Source: Paenibacillus sp. FSL H7-0357 (GTDB taxonomy: Bacteria; Bacillota; Bacilli; Paenibacillales; Paenibacillaceae). Taken from it: 64,000 nt of DNA. Both the position numbers and the translations under genes were made by a program. Below are positions 54,478 to 61,700 of the stretch, piece after piece; the first letter of the stretch is position 1; each line of letters begins with the position of its first letter. The stretch is from positions 7,359,501 through 7,423,500 of the forward strand of contig NZ_CP009241.1 of the NCBI RefSeq assembly GCF_000758525.1, in the 5' to 3' direction. The notes beneath the pieces were generated by a model. It saw only the letters and a list, made by a program, of their open reading frames with translations. It did not search any database and was not told where the DNA came from.

Positions 54478-55452
54478 TCACAAAGATTTATCCTGCCGGG
54501 CCTTAAGCACGCGGATCGTTTCCGTAATTCCCTGTTCAAACGGTGTAGCCGGAATCGGCCCGACGGTACGTTCATATTTGCTGCCGCTTAAAATAAGGGG
54601 CTCCTTCGTTAAATAGAGCATCTCGACAATCTCCTTCATGACCGGGATGAACAGTCCCAGCAGCGACAAGCCGGCGGCACCGACGGGTATAACCGGTTTT
54701 GATGATCCGCTAGCCGCCTGGGCTATCCGGACGATCTCTTTACCCGAGATGATGCCCGCACCTGGAATGTTCCAATTCTGCCCGTACGCTTCCTCCCTGC
54801 CCGCCAGCTCCACCATCATCACTGCGGCATCCGGGAGGTAGACGTATTCACGCGGAACGCTCATATTTCCGATGAACATCGCCGGTTTCCCGGCGGCAAT
54901 CGCCTCCAGCGTAGAGCCCAGATACGATGCCTCATTGGCGGTAGGACCGTAATAATCGGGCAAGCGGACGATCATTCTTTTGGCCCGATTCCAGCGCGGG
55001 CTGAAGAACATCCGCTCAAATTCAAGCTTGACTTTTCCCTTTTTGGTATGCGGATTCTTCGGATAATCCTCACTGATCGGCTGCTCATTCCGTCTTTTGC
55101 CGTACGGATAAATGCCGTCCACCGCAACAACTCGGGTCCCTAGCTTGCTTGCCGCCTCCAAGACCGCTTCCCCCATCGGCAGCAGCTTGGTGCTCATCTC
55201 GTGATAAGGCACCGAAGCACAGTGGAAAATAACATCCCCCCCCTGCCCGGCCTCCTGTACATCGCCCGCCTTAAATACGTCGCCGGTCTTCAAGCGGAGT
55301 CCTGTTGGATTCCCCAGCTTCGCAGCAAGCTGCTCCAGCTTTGGCAGGGATCGCCCAAAGGCGACCGTTTCCACCCCTCTTTTCAGCAGCTCGGCAATAA
55401 TGACCATTCCTGTTCCTCCGGTTGCACCTAACACGACAGCTTTGTTTAACAT
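54478..55452 (-). CDS. NAD-dependent epimerase/dehydratase-family protein
   Basis: The 324 residues begin with the Rossmann loop VLGATGGTGMVII (6-18) and have VDGIYPYGKRRNE (Tyr of the active site) and VRLPDYYGPTANEASYLG. It belongs to the extended/atypical SDR group that includes isoflavone-reductase-like and sugar epimerase-like proteins; the substrate is not clear. Its start codon lies 22 nt from a perfect (GGGTTT)12 array, and a TetR gene lies upstream on the same strand. Confidence 0.86.
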   Translation of the reverse strand: MLNKAVVLGATGGTGMVIIAELLKRGVETVAFGRSLPKLEQLAAKLGNPTGLRLKTGDVFKAGDVQEAGQGGDVIFHCASVPYHEMSTKLLPMGEAVLEAASKLGTRVVAVDGIYPYGKRRNEQPISEDYPKNPHTKKGKVKLEFERMFFSPRWNRAKRMIVRLPDYYGPTANEASYLGSTLEAIAAGKPAMFIGNMSVPREYVYLPDAAVMMVELAGREEAYGQNWNIPGAGIISGKEIVRIAQAASGSSKPVIPVGAAGLSLLGLFIPVMKEIVEMLYLTKEPLILSGSKYERTVGPIPATPFEQGITETIRVLKARQDKSL

Positions 55453-55473
55453 TTTAATTACCTCCTGATTAGT

Positions 55474-55548
55474 GGGTTTGGGTTTGGGTTTGGGTTTGGG
55501 TTTGGGTTTGGGTTTGGGTTTGGGTTTGGGTTTGGGTTTGGGTTTGGG
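55474..55548. repeat. Perfect hexanucleotide array (GGGTTT)12-GGG
   Basis: Twelve exact GGGTTT units followed by GGG, with no mismatch over 75 bp. On the transcribed strand it is (CCCAAA)n and ends 22 nt before the ATG of the NAD-binding gene, so it lies in that gene's leader or promoter. Such arrays change length easily and can form G-quadruplexes. Confidence 0.97.
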
Positions 55549-55555
55549 CCCCTAG

Positions 55556-55597
55556 CTCTTGGCTCTTGGCTCTTGGCTCTTGGCTCTTGGCTCTTGG
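55556..55597. repeat. Heptanucleotide array (CTCTTGG)6
   Basis: Six exact copies, starting 8 bp after the hexanucleotide array. Non-coding position upstream of the NAD-binding gene. Confidence 0.97.
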
Positions 55598-55612
55598 CTT
55601 CGCCAAATACAG

Positions 55613-55628
55613 TAGTGATTAATCACTA
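55613..55628. promoter_or_regulatory. Perfect 16-bp palindrome, likely TetR operator
   Basis: TAGTGATT and AATCACTA form a gapless perfect palindrome. The extension AATCACTAACTAAA (55621-55634) recurs at 56409-56422 near the TetR gene. It is upstream of the tandem arrays and the NAD-binding gene. Confidence 0.55.
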
Positions 55629-55657
55629 ACTAAACATTTCCTGATTTCTGACTGTCA

Positions 55658-55834
55658 CGGACTGGAGAGACGTTATCTTGCTGATCGGAGTCTATTTGAC
55701 TTCCATTCGGACCCAGGTGCACTTATTGAGTGTGAAAATCAACAAATTGAGTGCGATTGTGAACAATAGCTGCACTGAGGTCCGATCACTGCTGCAAACA
55801 GGCAATTCCTCCGAAATAAGAGCTCTGGTGTCCG
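55658..55834. repeat. 177-bp nested inverted-repeat element, copy B
   Basis: Arms of 20 bp at 55658, 55708, 55765 and 55815, with gaps of 30, 37 and 30 nt, exactly as in copy A (40227-40403). Arms read like CGGACCCAGGTGCACTTAT on the left and its reverse complement on the right. The gap sequences are unrelated to those of copy A. Confidence 0.75.
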
Positions 55835-55877
55835 GTAAGCGATAGGGATTAACCATCAGGCAACCGGATTGGCTTTA

Positions 55878-56270
55878 GTGTGATATGGATTAGCGATATA
55901 GCGAATCGGCTTTAACGATAGGCTATGAGATCGGCGTTACGGCGATTCGGATTAGCGATAGGCTATGAGATCGGCGTTACGGCGATTCGGATTAGCCATA
56001 GGCTATGAGATCGGCGTTACGGCGAATCGGCTTTAGCAATAGGCTATGAGATCGGCGTTACGGCGATTCGGATTAGCCATAGGCTATGAGATCGGCGTTA
56101 CGGCGATTCGGATTAGCGATAGGCTATGAGATCGGCGTTACGGCGATTCGGATTAGCGATAGGCTATGAGATCGGCGTTACGGCGATTCGGATTAGCGAT
56201 AGTATTAGATTGGCGTTACGGCGATTCGGATTAGCAGTAGGCTATCAAATTGGCGTTACGGCGATTCGGG
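55878..56270. repeat. 40-bp minisatellite, about 9-10 copies
   Basis: Units start with GGCTATGAGATCGGCGTTAC at 55921, 55961, 56001, 56042, 56082, 56122 and 56162, with worn copies on both flanks. The 40-bp period is not a multiple of 3, so it is not built as a coding repeat. It lies between the TetR gene and the NAD-binding gene. I see no gene in the 1-kb spacer 55453-56496. Confidence 0.95.
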
Positions 56271-56408
56271 TACTTAACCATATTGCCATACGGCATACCG
56301 TTGGAGACTATTGCTTGGCGATTGACTATTTAACCAGTTGATGAGCGGCTCAAGATACCGTTGCTCCTTAGTACTTTAGTTACTAACAGGGCGCTTTTGT
56401 TATTGGCT

Positions 56409-56422
56409 AATCACTAACTAAA
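56409..56422. promoter_or_regulatory. Second copy of the putative TetR half-site
   Basis: AATCACTAACTAAA repeats exactly the right half of the palindromic site at 55613-55634. It is 75 bp beyond the stop of the TetR gene. Confidence 0.35.
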
Positions 56423-56496
56423 AATCATTAATATCTAAGGGACTCCGCCCTTAGATCCTGCTCACTAGCCAAACTCCCCCTAGTACTCGCTGGTGC

Positions 56497-57054
56497 TTAC
56501 AGATGCTTTGGCTTTAATTCCGGCATTCCCAGCGCCATTGCGATATTGCAAAGCATGCCGTTGGCCATAAAGGTGCTGACCTCAACCTCCGGATGCTCCA
56601 TTCCGGCAGCCACAAATTTTCCCATAACCAGACTGGTGACCTCAAGCATTCCCTTCTGCATCGCATGGAGGATCATTTCATCGCGGATGCCCAATGCCTG
56701 CACTTGCAGAAGAATCTCATTAGGATGGGTCTCCATCAATTGCTCATATACCCGGATTGTTTCCTCAAGCAGCTGATCTGCAGGAGCCTCAACACTCTTA
56801 AAGGTGCGGATAATCCGCTCAAAGGCACGGTCCAGTGCGGCTACAAACAGTTCCTCCTTGTTCTTGAACAGCTTGAAAATATACGGCTGGGAGATACCCA
56901 CTCTCTCCGCCACCTGTGCAGTGGTCGCCCGGTAATAACCAAGTTCGGCAAAAACCACAACCGCCGCCTCCAAAATCTGCTCCCGCCGGTTAACGGAGGT
57001 CGCTTCAGCTGTCTTAGACCGGACCGTACTGGATTGTTTGTTCATGATGGCCAT
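56497..57054 (-). CDS. TetR/AcrR-family transcriptional regulator
   Basis: The protein has about 185 residues from ATG 57054 (AGGAGG three nt upstream; ATG 57045 is an alternative). The helix-turn-helix is ILEAAVVVFAELGYYRATTAQVAERVGISQPYIFKLFKNKEELF (about 27-70), followed by the all-helical ligand domain. It is encoded upstream of the NAD-binding gene on the same strand, with a palindromic site between, and probably represses that gene. Confidence 0.92.
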   Translation of the reverse strand: MAIMNKQSSTVRSKTAEATSVNRREQILEAAVVVFAELGYYRATTAQVAERVGISQPYIFKLFKNKEELFVAALDRAFERIIRTFKSVEAPADQLLEETIRVYEQLMETHPNEILLQVQALGIRDEMILHAMQKGMLEVTSLVMGKFVAAGMEHPEVEVSTFMANGMLCNIAMALGMPELKPKHL

Positions 57055-57407
57055 ATGCCTCCTTTTCTGATGAAGTAGATAAAGTAATTCACGCCTCAAT
57101 AGTTGGTTATTGATCAATCACTTTCTTGGTTAGAAGTATATACTCCAATTCTTAAATAATCAAGCCTGTATTTTAAACGCCTAGCCGACTGTTCCACCTT
57201 TACAATTCGTGTGGCTGTCATCCTCAGCAGAGATGAAGGACTGGATGGAAATGTCCGTATCACTTGCAGCCAGAGTGCCGTTTAGGAAATAGTCCGCAAG
57301 TCTTCTTCGAATTATAGTTACGCTTGGGATTTCCCCTGAGCATTCTGTCCGATACCACGCTTGCGAATGAACGCTGAATCAGCTTATGGTGCCCCCTTCA
57401 AAATAAA

Positions 57408-57583
57408 TGTATTTACTGCAACTATCCAGGGGTACAATAGAGCTTTTTTAGAGATAGATGCATTTCTTACAACTAAAATTGGCGAAAGCAACGTTTTGCC
57501 CAAATCACGCCTAAATAATTGTACAGAATACAGCTATCTCCTATACTGCTCCAAAATGCTGGTTTTTAGGTGTATGAGATGCA
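57408..57583. repeat. Third nested inverted-repeat element of the 177-bp type (different arms)
   Basis: Arms at 57408 (TGTATTTACTGCAACTA), 57459 (TGCATTTCTTACAACTA), 57516 (TAATTGTACAGAATACA) and 57567 (TAGGTGTATGAGATGCA). The last two are inverted forms of the first two. Offsets are 51, 57 and 51 bp, total 176 bp, close to copies A and B. It lies in the 500-bp gap between the TetR and NOS genes, which otherwise holds nothing I can name. Confidence 0.65.
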
Positions 57584-57618
57584 GTTAAAGTAAACGGGAA
57601 GCTGAAAGCCCGGTGGAA

Positions 57619-59088
57619 CTATTGCTGGTGGTGAAAAGGGCAAGCTATCTCCGCAGCTGCATGTCCAGGTTCAGCAGGAGTTTCTTCGCGCTGATGCTCC
57701 ATGATGTCCAAGCCCGCCGCAGCGGCAGAACTGGTATGCCCCGCGCCATCTCGCCTACCTTCCTGAGCACCTTCTCGCGCACCTTTCAGTGCCCCCTCAT
57801 ACGTACCTCCTCGGGTACCTTCTTGCGCGCCCTCCTGCGTACCCTCCTGCATACCTTCTCGCGTACCCTCCAGCGCCACTCCCTGCGCACCTTCTCGCGT
57901 ACCCTCCAGCGCGCCCTCCTGCACATCTTCCAGCACACCTTTTTGTATACCATCCGCCTCCTCCAGCCACCCTGTATAAGCAGAACTTTGGTAGACCAGG
58001 CGCGGACTGAGGTTAAGCTCTTTCAGCTTGTTGTCATTCCAGATTGGCGTAGCCGAGGGTGACATCGGCGGGATCAGCCAATGCCATTTGCCGGATACTT
58101 CCCGCCCCCGCTGCTTTTCCTGCTCCTGAAAGCGGACGAACTGATCGGCAGCGGTATGATGATCCACTATGCTTACTCCGGCCAGCTTGTAGGAATGCAA
58201 TACGGCACGGTTAAGCTCCAACAGCGCCCTATCCTTCCACAGTGACGTATTGGTCGAACGGTCCAGTCCAAGCAGATCCGCTACAGCCGGCAGCCGGTTA
58301 TAGCGAACGGTATCACCAAGATTGCGGGAGCCGATCTCCGTTTCCATATACCAGCCGTTAAAAGGAGCAGCTGTATACCGGATCCCGCCAATTTCCAGCT
58401 GCATGTCCGAAACGATCGGCACCGAATACCAGCGCAGCCCAAGCTCCGGGAAACGTTCGATTTCCGGATGGGTTAGCGGTACCTCCTGCACGATTCCCTT
58501 AGGAATAGGGAAAAGGCACGGCTGTTCATCGCCGATACTGATTACGAGCGGCAGCAAATCGAAGTCCCCGCCGGTCCCTTGCCAGCCAAGCTTCCGGCAG
58601 AGCGAGGTAAAAGCATCGGACGCTGGGTCGCCAGCGCGCGGATCTTCTGCATTCCCGGGATACCCGGCATAACGGATCAGTTGATGATTCCAGATACGGA
58701 TCACTTTCGCAGGATCTTCACCGCTGCGGAACACAGTCATCACCGGACGGATGCGTCCTCCGTTATTGGCCCGCTCCATGTGGGCCAGCAGCGCTTCGGC
58801 TACCTCCTCTGCGGTTTCCTTCCCGCGTGCATCAATCACCTCGAGCGAATGCCAGAACAGACGCCCGATGCAGCGGCTGTTATGCCGCCACGCCATCCTT
58901 GCTCCATGTGTCAGCTCTTCTTCGGTATGCCTATAGGTACCGCTTTGCAGCACTTCTTCACGTATGGCCGACATCCGTTCAAAGATCTCAGGCTCGGATT
59001 TCTCCAGCTCCCCGTAGCATAACCGGATGAACGATTCGGCCTGATCTATTAAGTCTTCGCGCAAAACTCCGCAGTCATTATTCCCCAT
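57619..59088 (-). CDS. nos: Bacterial nitric oxide synthase oxygenase with repetitive C-terminal tail
   Basis: From ATG 59088 (AAGGGAG eight nt upstream) there are 489 residues. Residues 1-375 are a complete NOS oxygenase domain: heme-ligand C73 in RCIGRLFW, GTGGDFDLLPLVI, and the Arg-binding E249 in NGWYMETEIGSRNL. Bacterial NOS normally ends near there. Here about 114 more residues follow, with a tetrapeptide-like repeat (EGTREGAQEG type, about 391-448) and an end reading IACPFHH. It makes NO from arginine using host reductases; the tail's role is unknown. Confidence 0.93.
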   Translation of the reverse strand: MGNNDCGVLREDLIDQAESFIRLCYGELEKSEPEIFERMSAIREEVLQSGTYRHTEEELTHGARMAWRHNSRCIGRLFWHSLEVIDARGKETAEEVAEALLAHMERANNGGRIRPVMTVFRSGEDPAKVIRIWNHQLIRYAGYPGNAEDPRAGDPASDAFTSLCRKLGWQGTGGDFDLLPLVISIGDEQPCLFPIPKGIVQEVPLTHPEIERFPELGLRWYSVPIVSDMQLEIGGIRYTAAPFNGWYMETEIGSRNLGDTVRYNRLPAVADLLGLDRSTNTSLWKDRALLELNRAVLHSYKLAGVSIVDHHTAADQFVRFQEQEKQRGREVSGKWHWLIPPMSPSATPIWNDNKLKELNLSPRLVYQSSAYTGWLEEADGIQKGVLEDVQEGALEGTREGAQGVALEGTREGMQEGTQEGAQEGTRGGTYEGALKGAREGAQEGRRDGAGHTSSAAAAGLDIMEHQREETPAEPGHAAAEIACPFHHQQ

Positions 59089-59389
59089 ACCGTCCACTCC
59101 CTTGCTTGATCCGGTTCTGCCGGATGTTCGTGATATTTTTCTCAAAGCGGGATGAATTTGTATTCCTGTGTCCCTGAAGTTAATAGCATAATCATAGTAA
59201 CTCCTGCGGGAATAAGCAAGAATCGGACAGGCTGTGGACAAGGAGACTCAGGCGATCCTTTGAATGCTTATATGCGGGAGACCAGCCAGCTCATAAAAAT
59301 ATAAACTGAAAAAGAACCTAATTTTGTATATTATAGTATGGAACCTTCAGTTGGCATTATGTAGATTTCAGGAGAGGGGAGCAAGCAAT

Positions 59390-59659
59390 ATGTTAGGAAT
59401 TAATGTTACACAATCGGATGAAAACCTCGTGATCAAGTGGCAGCTGTCAAAGTTTGAAATACCTCTTTCAGAGATTGTGGAGGTTACACAGGACGATACT
59501 TATGGCGGTTCTGAAAAAAATGCCATTCGAATCGGTACTCCTTACGGCACAACGGACAGGGTTGTCATTAAAACACAGTCCATTATTTATATTTTATTCA
59601 CCTCGGATGCAGCGGCAATTATAAAAAAAATAGAGGATCTAGGGAATTCTGAAAGTTAA
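59390..59659 (+). CDS. SunI/YnzG (UPF0457)-family protein
   Basis: The 89 residues (ATG 59390 after GGAGAGG) match the small family MLGINV...LVIKWQLSKFEIPLSEIVEVTQDDTYGG. B. subtilis members include SunI, the sublancin immunity protein, and YnzG. No bacteriocin gene is nearby, so it is more likely the general YnzG-type member than an immunity factor. It precedes the ABM gene by 36 nt on the same strand. Confidence 0.82.
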   Translation: MLGINVTQSDENLVIKWQLSKFEIPLSEIVEVTQDDTYGGSEKNAIRIGTPYGTTDRVVIKTQSIIYILFTSDAAAIIKKIEDLGNSES

Positions 59660-59695
59660 CCGCTTCTTTTAAAATAGGAATCTGGAGTGATACAT

Positions 59696-60007
59696 ATGAG
59701 CAAATATGGGATGTACGCTAAATTTACTGCACAACCCGGCAAACGCGATGCTTTGGCAAAAATCTTGCTGGAAAGCGCGGCTGCTGCTGAGACTGTCGAG
59801 GAGTGTGAGCTTTACATCATCAATTTCTCGGAGACCGAACCGGATATTCTCTGGGTTACCGAGGTATGGAGCAATCCGGAGGCACATGCGGCCTCGCTCA
59901 GCCTGGAAGCTACCAAAGCGGCTATCCAGCGCGCCATGCCGCTGATTGCCGGTGTGGAGTCCACAAAGCTCAAGCCCGTAGGCGGCAAAGGGCTGTCGTT
60001 TAATTAA
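59696..60007 (+). CDS. Antibiotic biosynthesis monooxygenase (ABM) domain protein
   Basis: The 103 residues form one dimeric ferredoxin-like ABM domain: KYGMYAKFTAQPGKRDALAKILLE and WVTEVWSNPEAHAASLSLEATKAAIQRAMPLI. Small ABM proteins oxidise quinols or break down heme-like or stress compounds. ATG 59696 follows GGAGTG; an upstream in-frame ATG at 59687 overlaps that site. A strong terminator follows. Confidence 0.88.
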   Translation: MSKYGMYAKFTAQPGKRDALAKILLESAAAAETVEECELYIINFSETEPDILWVTEVWSNPEAHAASLSLEATKAAIQRAMPLIAGVESTKLKPVGGKGLSFN

Positions 60008-60036
60008 AACGGAGACGAACCTTTAGTGAAGAATAT

Positions 60037-60084
60037 AAAAGGCAATAAGCACAGCCTGCAGCGGCTGCATTTATTGCCTTTTTA
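60037..60084 (+). terminator. Terminator of the YnzG-ABM unit
   Basis: AAAGGCAATAA-GCAGCC pairs with GGCTGC-TTATTGCCTTT and is followed by TTTT. Confidence 0.85.
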
Positions 60085-60130
60085 GCGTTATCTCGACTCA
60101 GCTATTCAAAAAATATCTATAGCCATTGAT

Positions 60131-60967
60131 CTATTCCATTTCAGCCAGCCTGGCGATAATTCTACGCTTGCGGTACAGCATCCGCGCGGCCTCAGCCACA
60201 TCCTCCAGCGCCTTCCGGTTAAGATATGCGCCAAAAAACATCCCGGCGACGGGAACGGCCTGCAGCATCTTTTTCCAGCCCCAGTTATCGCGGTATACCG
60301 TAATAACCTCCTTCCAGCCCTGGATCTTGGAGACGGCAGCATTCGTTCCGGCAGTGATATCGCCGTTGCCTCCGGCCTGCAGATTCAGCTCCTGCAAAAT
60401 CGTCCGTTTCCCCACAATATCCGAAGACGCGAACTGCATCACCTTCACCGTAAAAATCCGTTCCGCCTTGTCCGTTGGATTATAGCCATAGCATAGACCG
60501 ATTTCCTGAATGACCTTCAGCGACAGGCCCAAGATAGCGGGAATATCGGCAGCAAGCGTGAAGAAACCCCCGAACCCGGTTGTAGCCCCTTGCGCCGTTG
60601 CTACATTCCGGCTGCTCTGACTCAGCTTCAGCGCGGCTTCATCCATAACAGCGAGCGGAAACGGTCCCTTCTCGCTTCCCCCGGCAGCACGGCTGGACGA
60701 CTCCAGGAGCGAGCCCACCTTACGTCCAGCCACCAGATAGTTACCCCCGTTCTGGATATAACTGCCCAGTTCATCCAGCAGCTTGCCCAGCTTCTCGTGT
60801 ATCACCTTTGGTGTGATTTTGTCCAATAGCTTGAACGGCAAGCGGGTGATCCGGTCCCAAATCATCAGCTTGTTCTGCTCTTTTTCCCATTTCACAATTA
60901 CGGCAAGCGCGGCCTGCAGCTCCGCAGCCGTTTCAAAGCGCGGCAAGCCTTCAGCAGTTTCCGGCAT
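60131..60967 (-). CDS. EcsC-family protein
   Basis: From ATG 60967 (TAGGAGG) there are 278 residues. The N-terminal helices (AALAVIVKWEKEQNKLMIWDRITR) and central part (TTGFGGFFTLAADIPAILGLSLKVIQEIGLCYGY) fit the EcsC family, with hydrophobic helices that may touch the membrane. EcsC is the third gene of the B. subtilis ecs ABC transporter operon; its role is unclear. Here it stands alone. Confidence 0.85.
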   Translation of the reverse strand: MPETAEGLPRFETAAELQAALAVIVKWEKEQNKLMIWDRITRLPFKLLDKITPKVIHEKLGKLLDELGSYIQNGGNYLVAGRKVGSLLESSSRAAGGSEKGPFPLAVMDEAALKLSQSSRNVATAQGATTGFGGFFTLAADIPAILGLSLKVIQEIGLCYGYNPTDKAERIFTVKVMQFASSDIVGKRTILQELNLQAGGNGDITAGTNAAVSKIQGWKEVITVYRDNWGWKKMLQAVPVAGMFFGAYLNRKALEDVAEAARMLYRKRRIIARLAEME

Positions 60968-60984
60968 AGGGTAACCTCCTAAAA

Positions 60985-61071
60985 GTTTTGTGAGCATTTC
61001 TTCACTGAGTTTACTTCGTACAAAACTTGCTTCGAAAGCATACGCTTAGTTTTGTGAGCGTTTCTTCACTG
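60985..61071. repeat. Pair of 23-bp direct repeats in the 370-bp gap before the EcsC gene
   Basis: GTTTTGTGAGC(A/G)TTTCTTCACTG occurs at 60985-61007 and 61049-61071 with one mismatch, and ACAAAACT/AGTTTTGT between them form an inverted pair. They lie directly upstream of the EcsC start, so they may be promoter-linked. The rest of the gap (61072-61262) shows no gene. Confidence 0.7.
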
Positions 61072-61262
61072 GTTTATGCATTGGGTATAGTTACGCCTTA
61101 ATTCAAAATTATTCACTTTGGAAGTTCTACGCTCCACGAGAGCTGTCGGTTTCGCATAGGACCGAGCAAGTCTGAGTGTGACAGACCGTCTCTTAACTTT
61201 ATAACCGAATTAGCGGCTCTTGATTGCCCGCATCCTACTATTCGTTCCCGGATCATGCCAAA

Positions 61263-61295
61263 CAGGCATTTCCGGAGACTCACCGGAAATGCCTG
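61263..61295 (-). terminator. Strong hairpin after the 93-residue gene
   Basis: CAGGCATTTCCGG and CCGGAAATGCCTG form a perfect 13-bp stem over a 7-nt loop, 45 nt after the gene's stop on the minus strand. The T tail (TTTGG) is short. Confidence 0.7.
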
Positions 61296-61339
61296 CGGCT
61301 GCACATACTGCCTGGGAAACACCATCATTGAGCTGGGCT

Positions 61340-61621
61340 CTAATCCTTAATCTGGCTCTGCTGCACTTCCAGAGCGGCTAACCTTTCCTTCTCATCCTTT
61401 AGTCTTTCTTCGGTTAGATCAACGCCATGGCCGCCCACCGAGCCCTCCGGGGCATGCTGGACTGCATTCTCGGCATGCTCCAGACTATTCTCGGCTTGGG
61501 CAAGAGTCTGTTCATTCGGATGGCTTAAAGCCTGCGTTACTGAGTTATGCAGCTTGGTCACAGAATCTTGCGCCTGGTCCACCGTGCTGTTCGTCCGCAA
61601 ACTGGATTCATAGTGCCTCAT
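61340..61621 (-). CDS. Small hydrophilic helical protein
   Basis: The 93 residues (ATG 61621, GGGGGAG upstream) are Gln/Glu/His-rich and helical, with NSVTQALSHPNEQTLAQAENSLEHAENAV and a Lys/Glu-rich coiled end. No membrane or export signal. This looks like small Bacillales proteins of unknown function; I cannot assign it further. Confidence 0.65.
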   Translation of the reverse strand: MRHYESSLRTNSTVDQAQDSVTKLHNSVTQALSHPNEQTLAQAENSLEHAENAVQHAPEGSVGGHGVDLTEERLKDEKERLAALEVQQSQIKD

Positions 61622-61700
61622 AAGTTGAATACTCCCCCTTCTGTCACGCTTTCCGATCCTCTTTAGCATGGATAAGGGGAGGTTTTCTTATGCACAATAT

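Noticed and set aside
55474..55548. Telomere-like sequence suggesting a linear replicon end
   Set aside because: The array is internal, with normal genes on both sides, and only 75 bp long; a microsatellite is the simpler reading.
56126..56341. 71-codon plus-strand frame with repeats such as ALRRFGLA-GY-IGVTAIR
   Set aside because: It only mirrors the 40-bp minisatellite; the unit length shifts the frame every copy, and there is no ribosome binding site.
57789..58010. Pro/Ala/Leu-rich frame opposite the NOS tail
   Set aside because: It arises from the repetitive DNA encoding the NOS tail and has no start signal.
59390..59659. SunI-like protein as a marker of a bacteriocin cluster
   Set aside because: No precursor peptide, transporter or modification gene is near; the general YnzG-type role is more likely.
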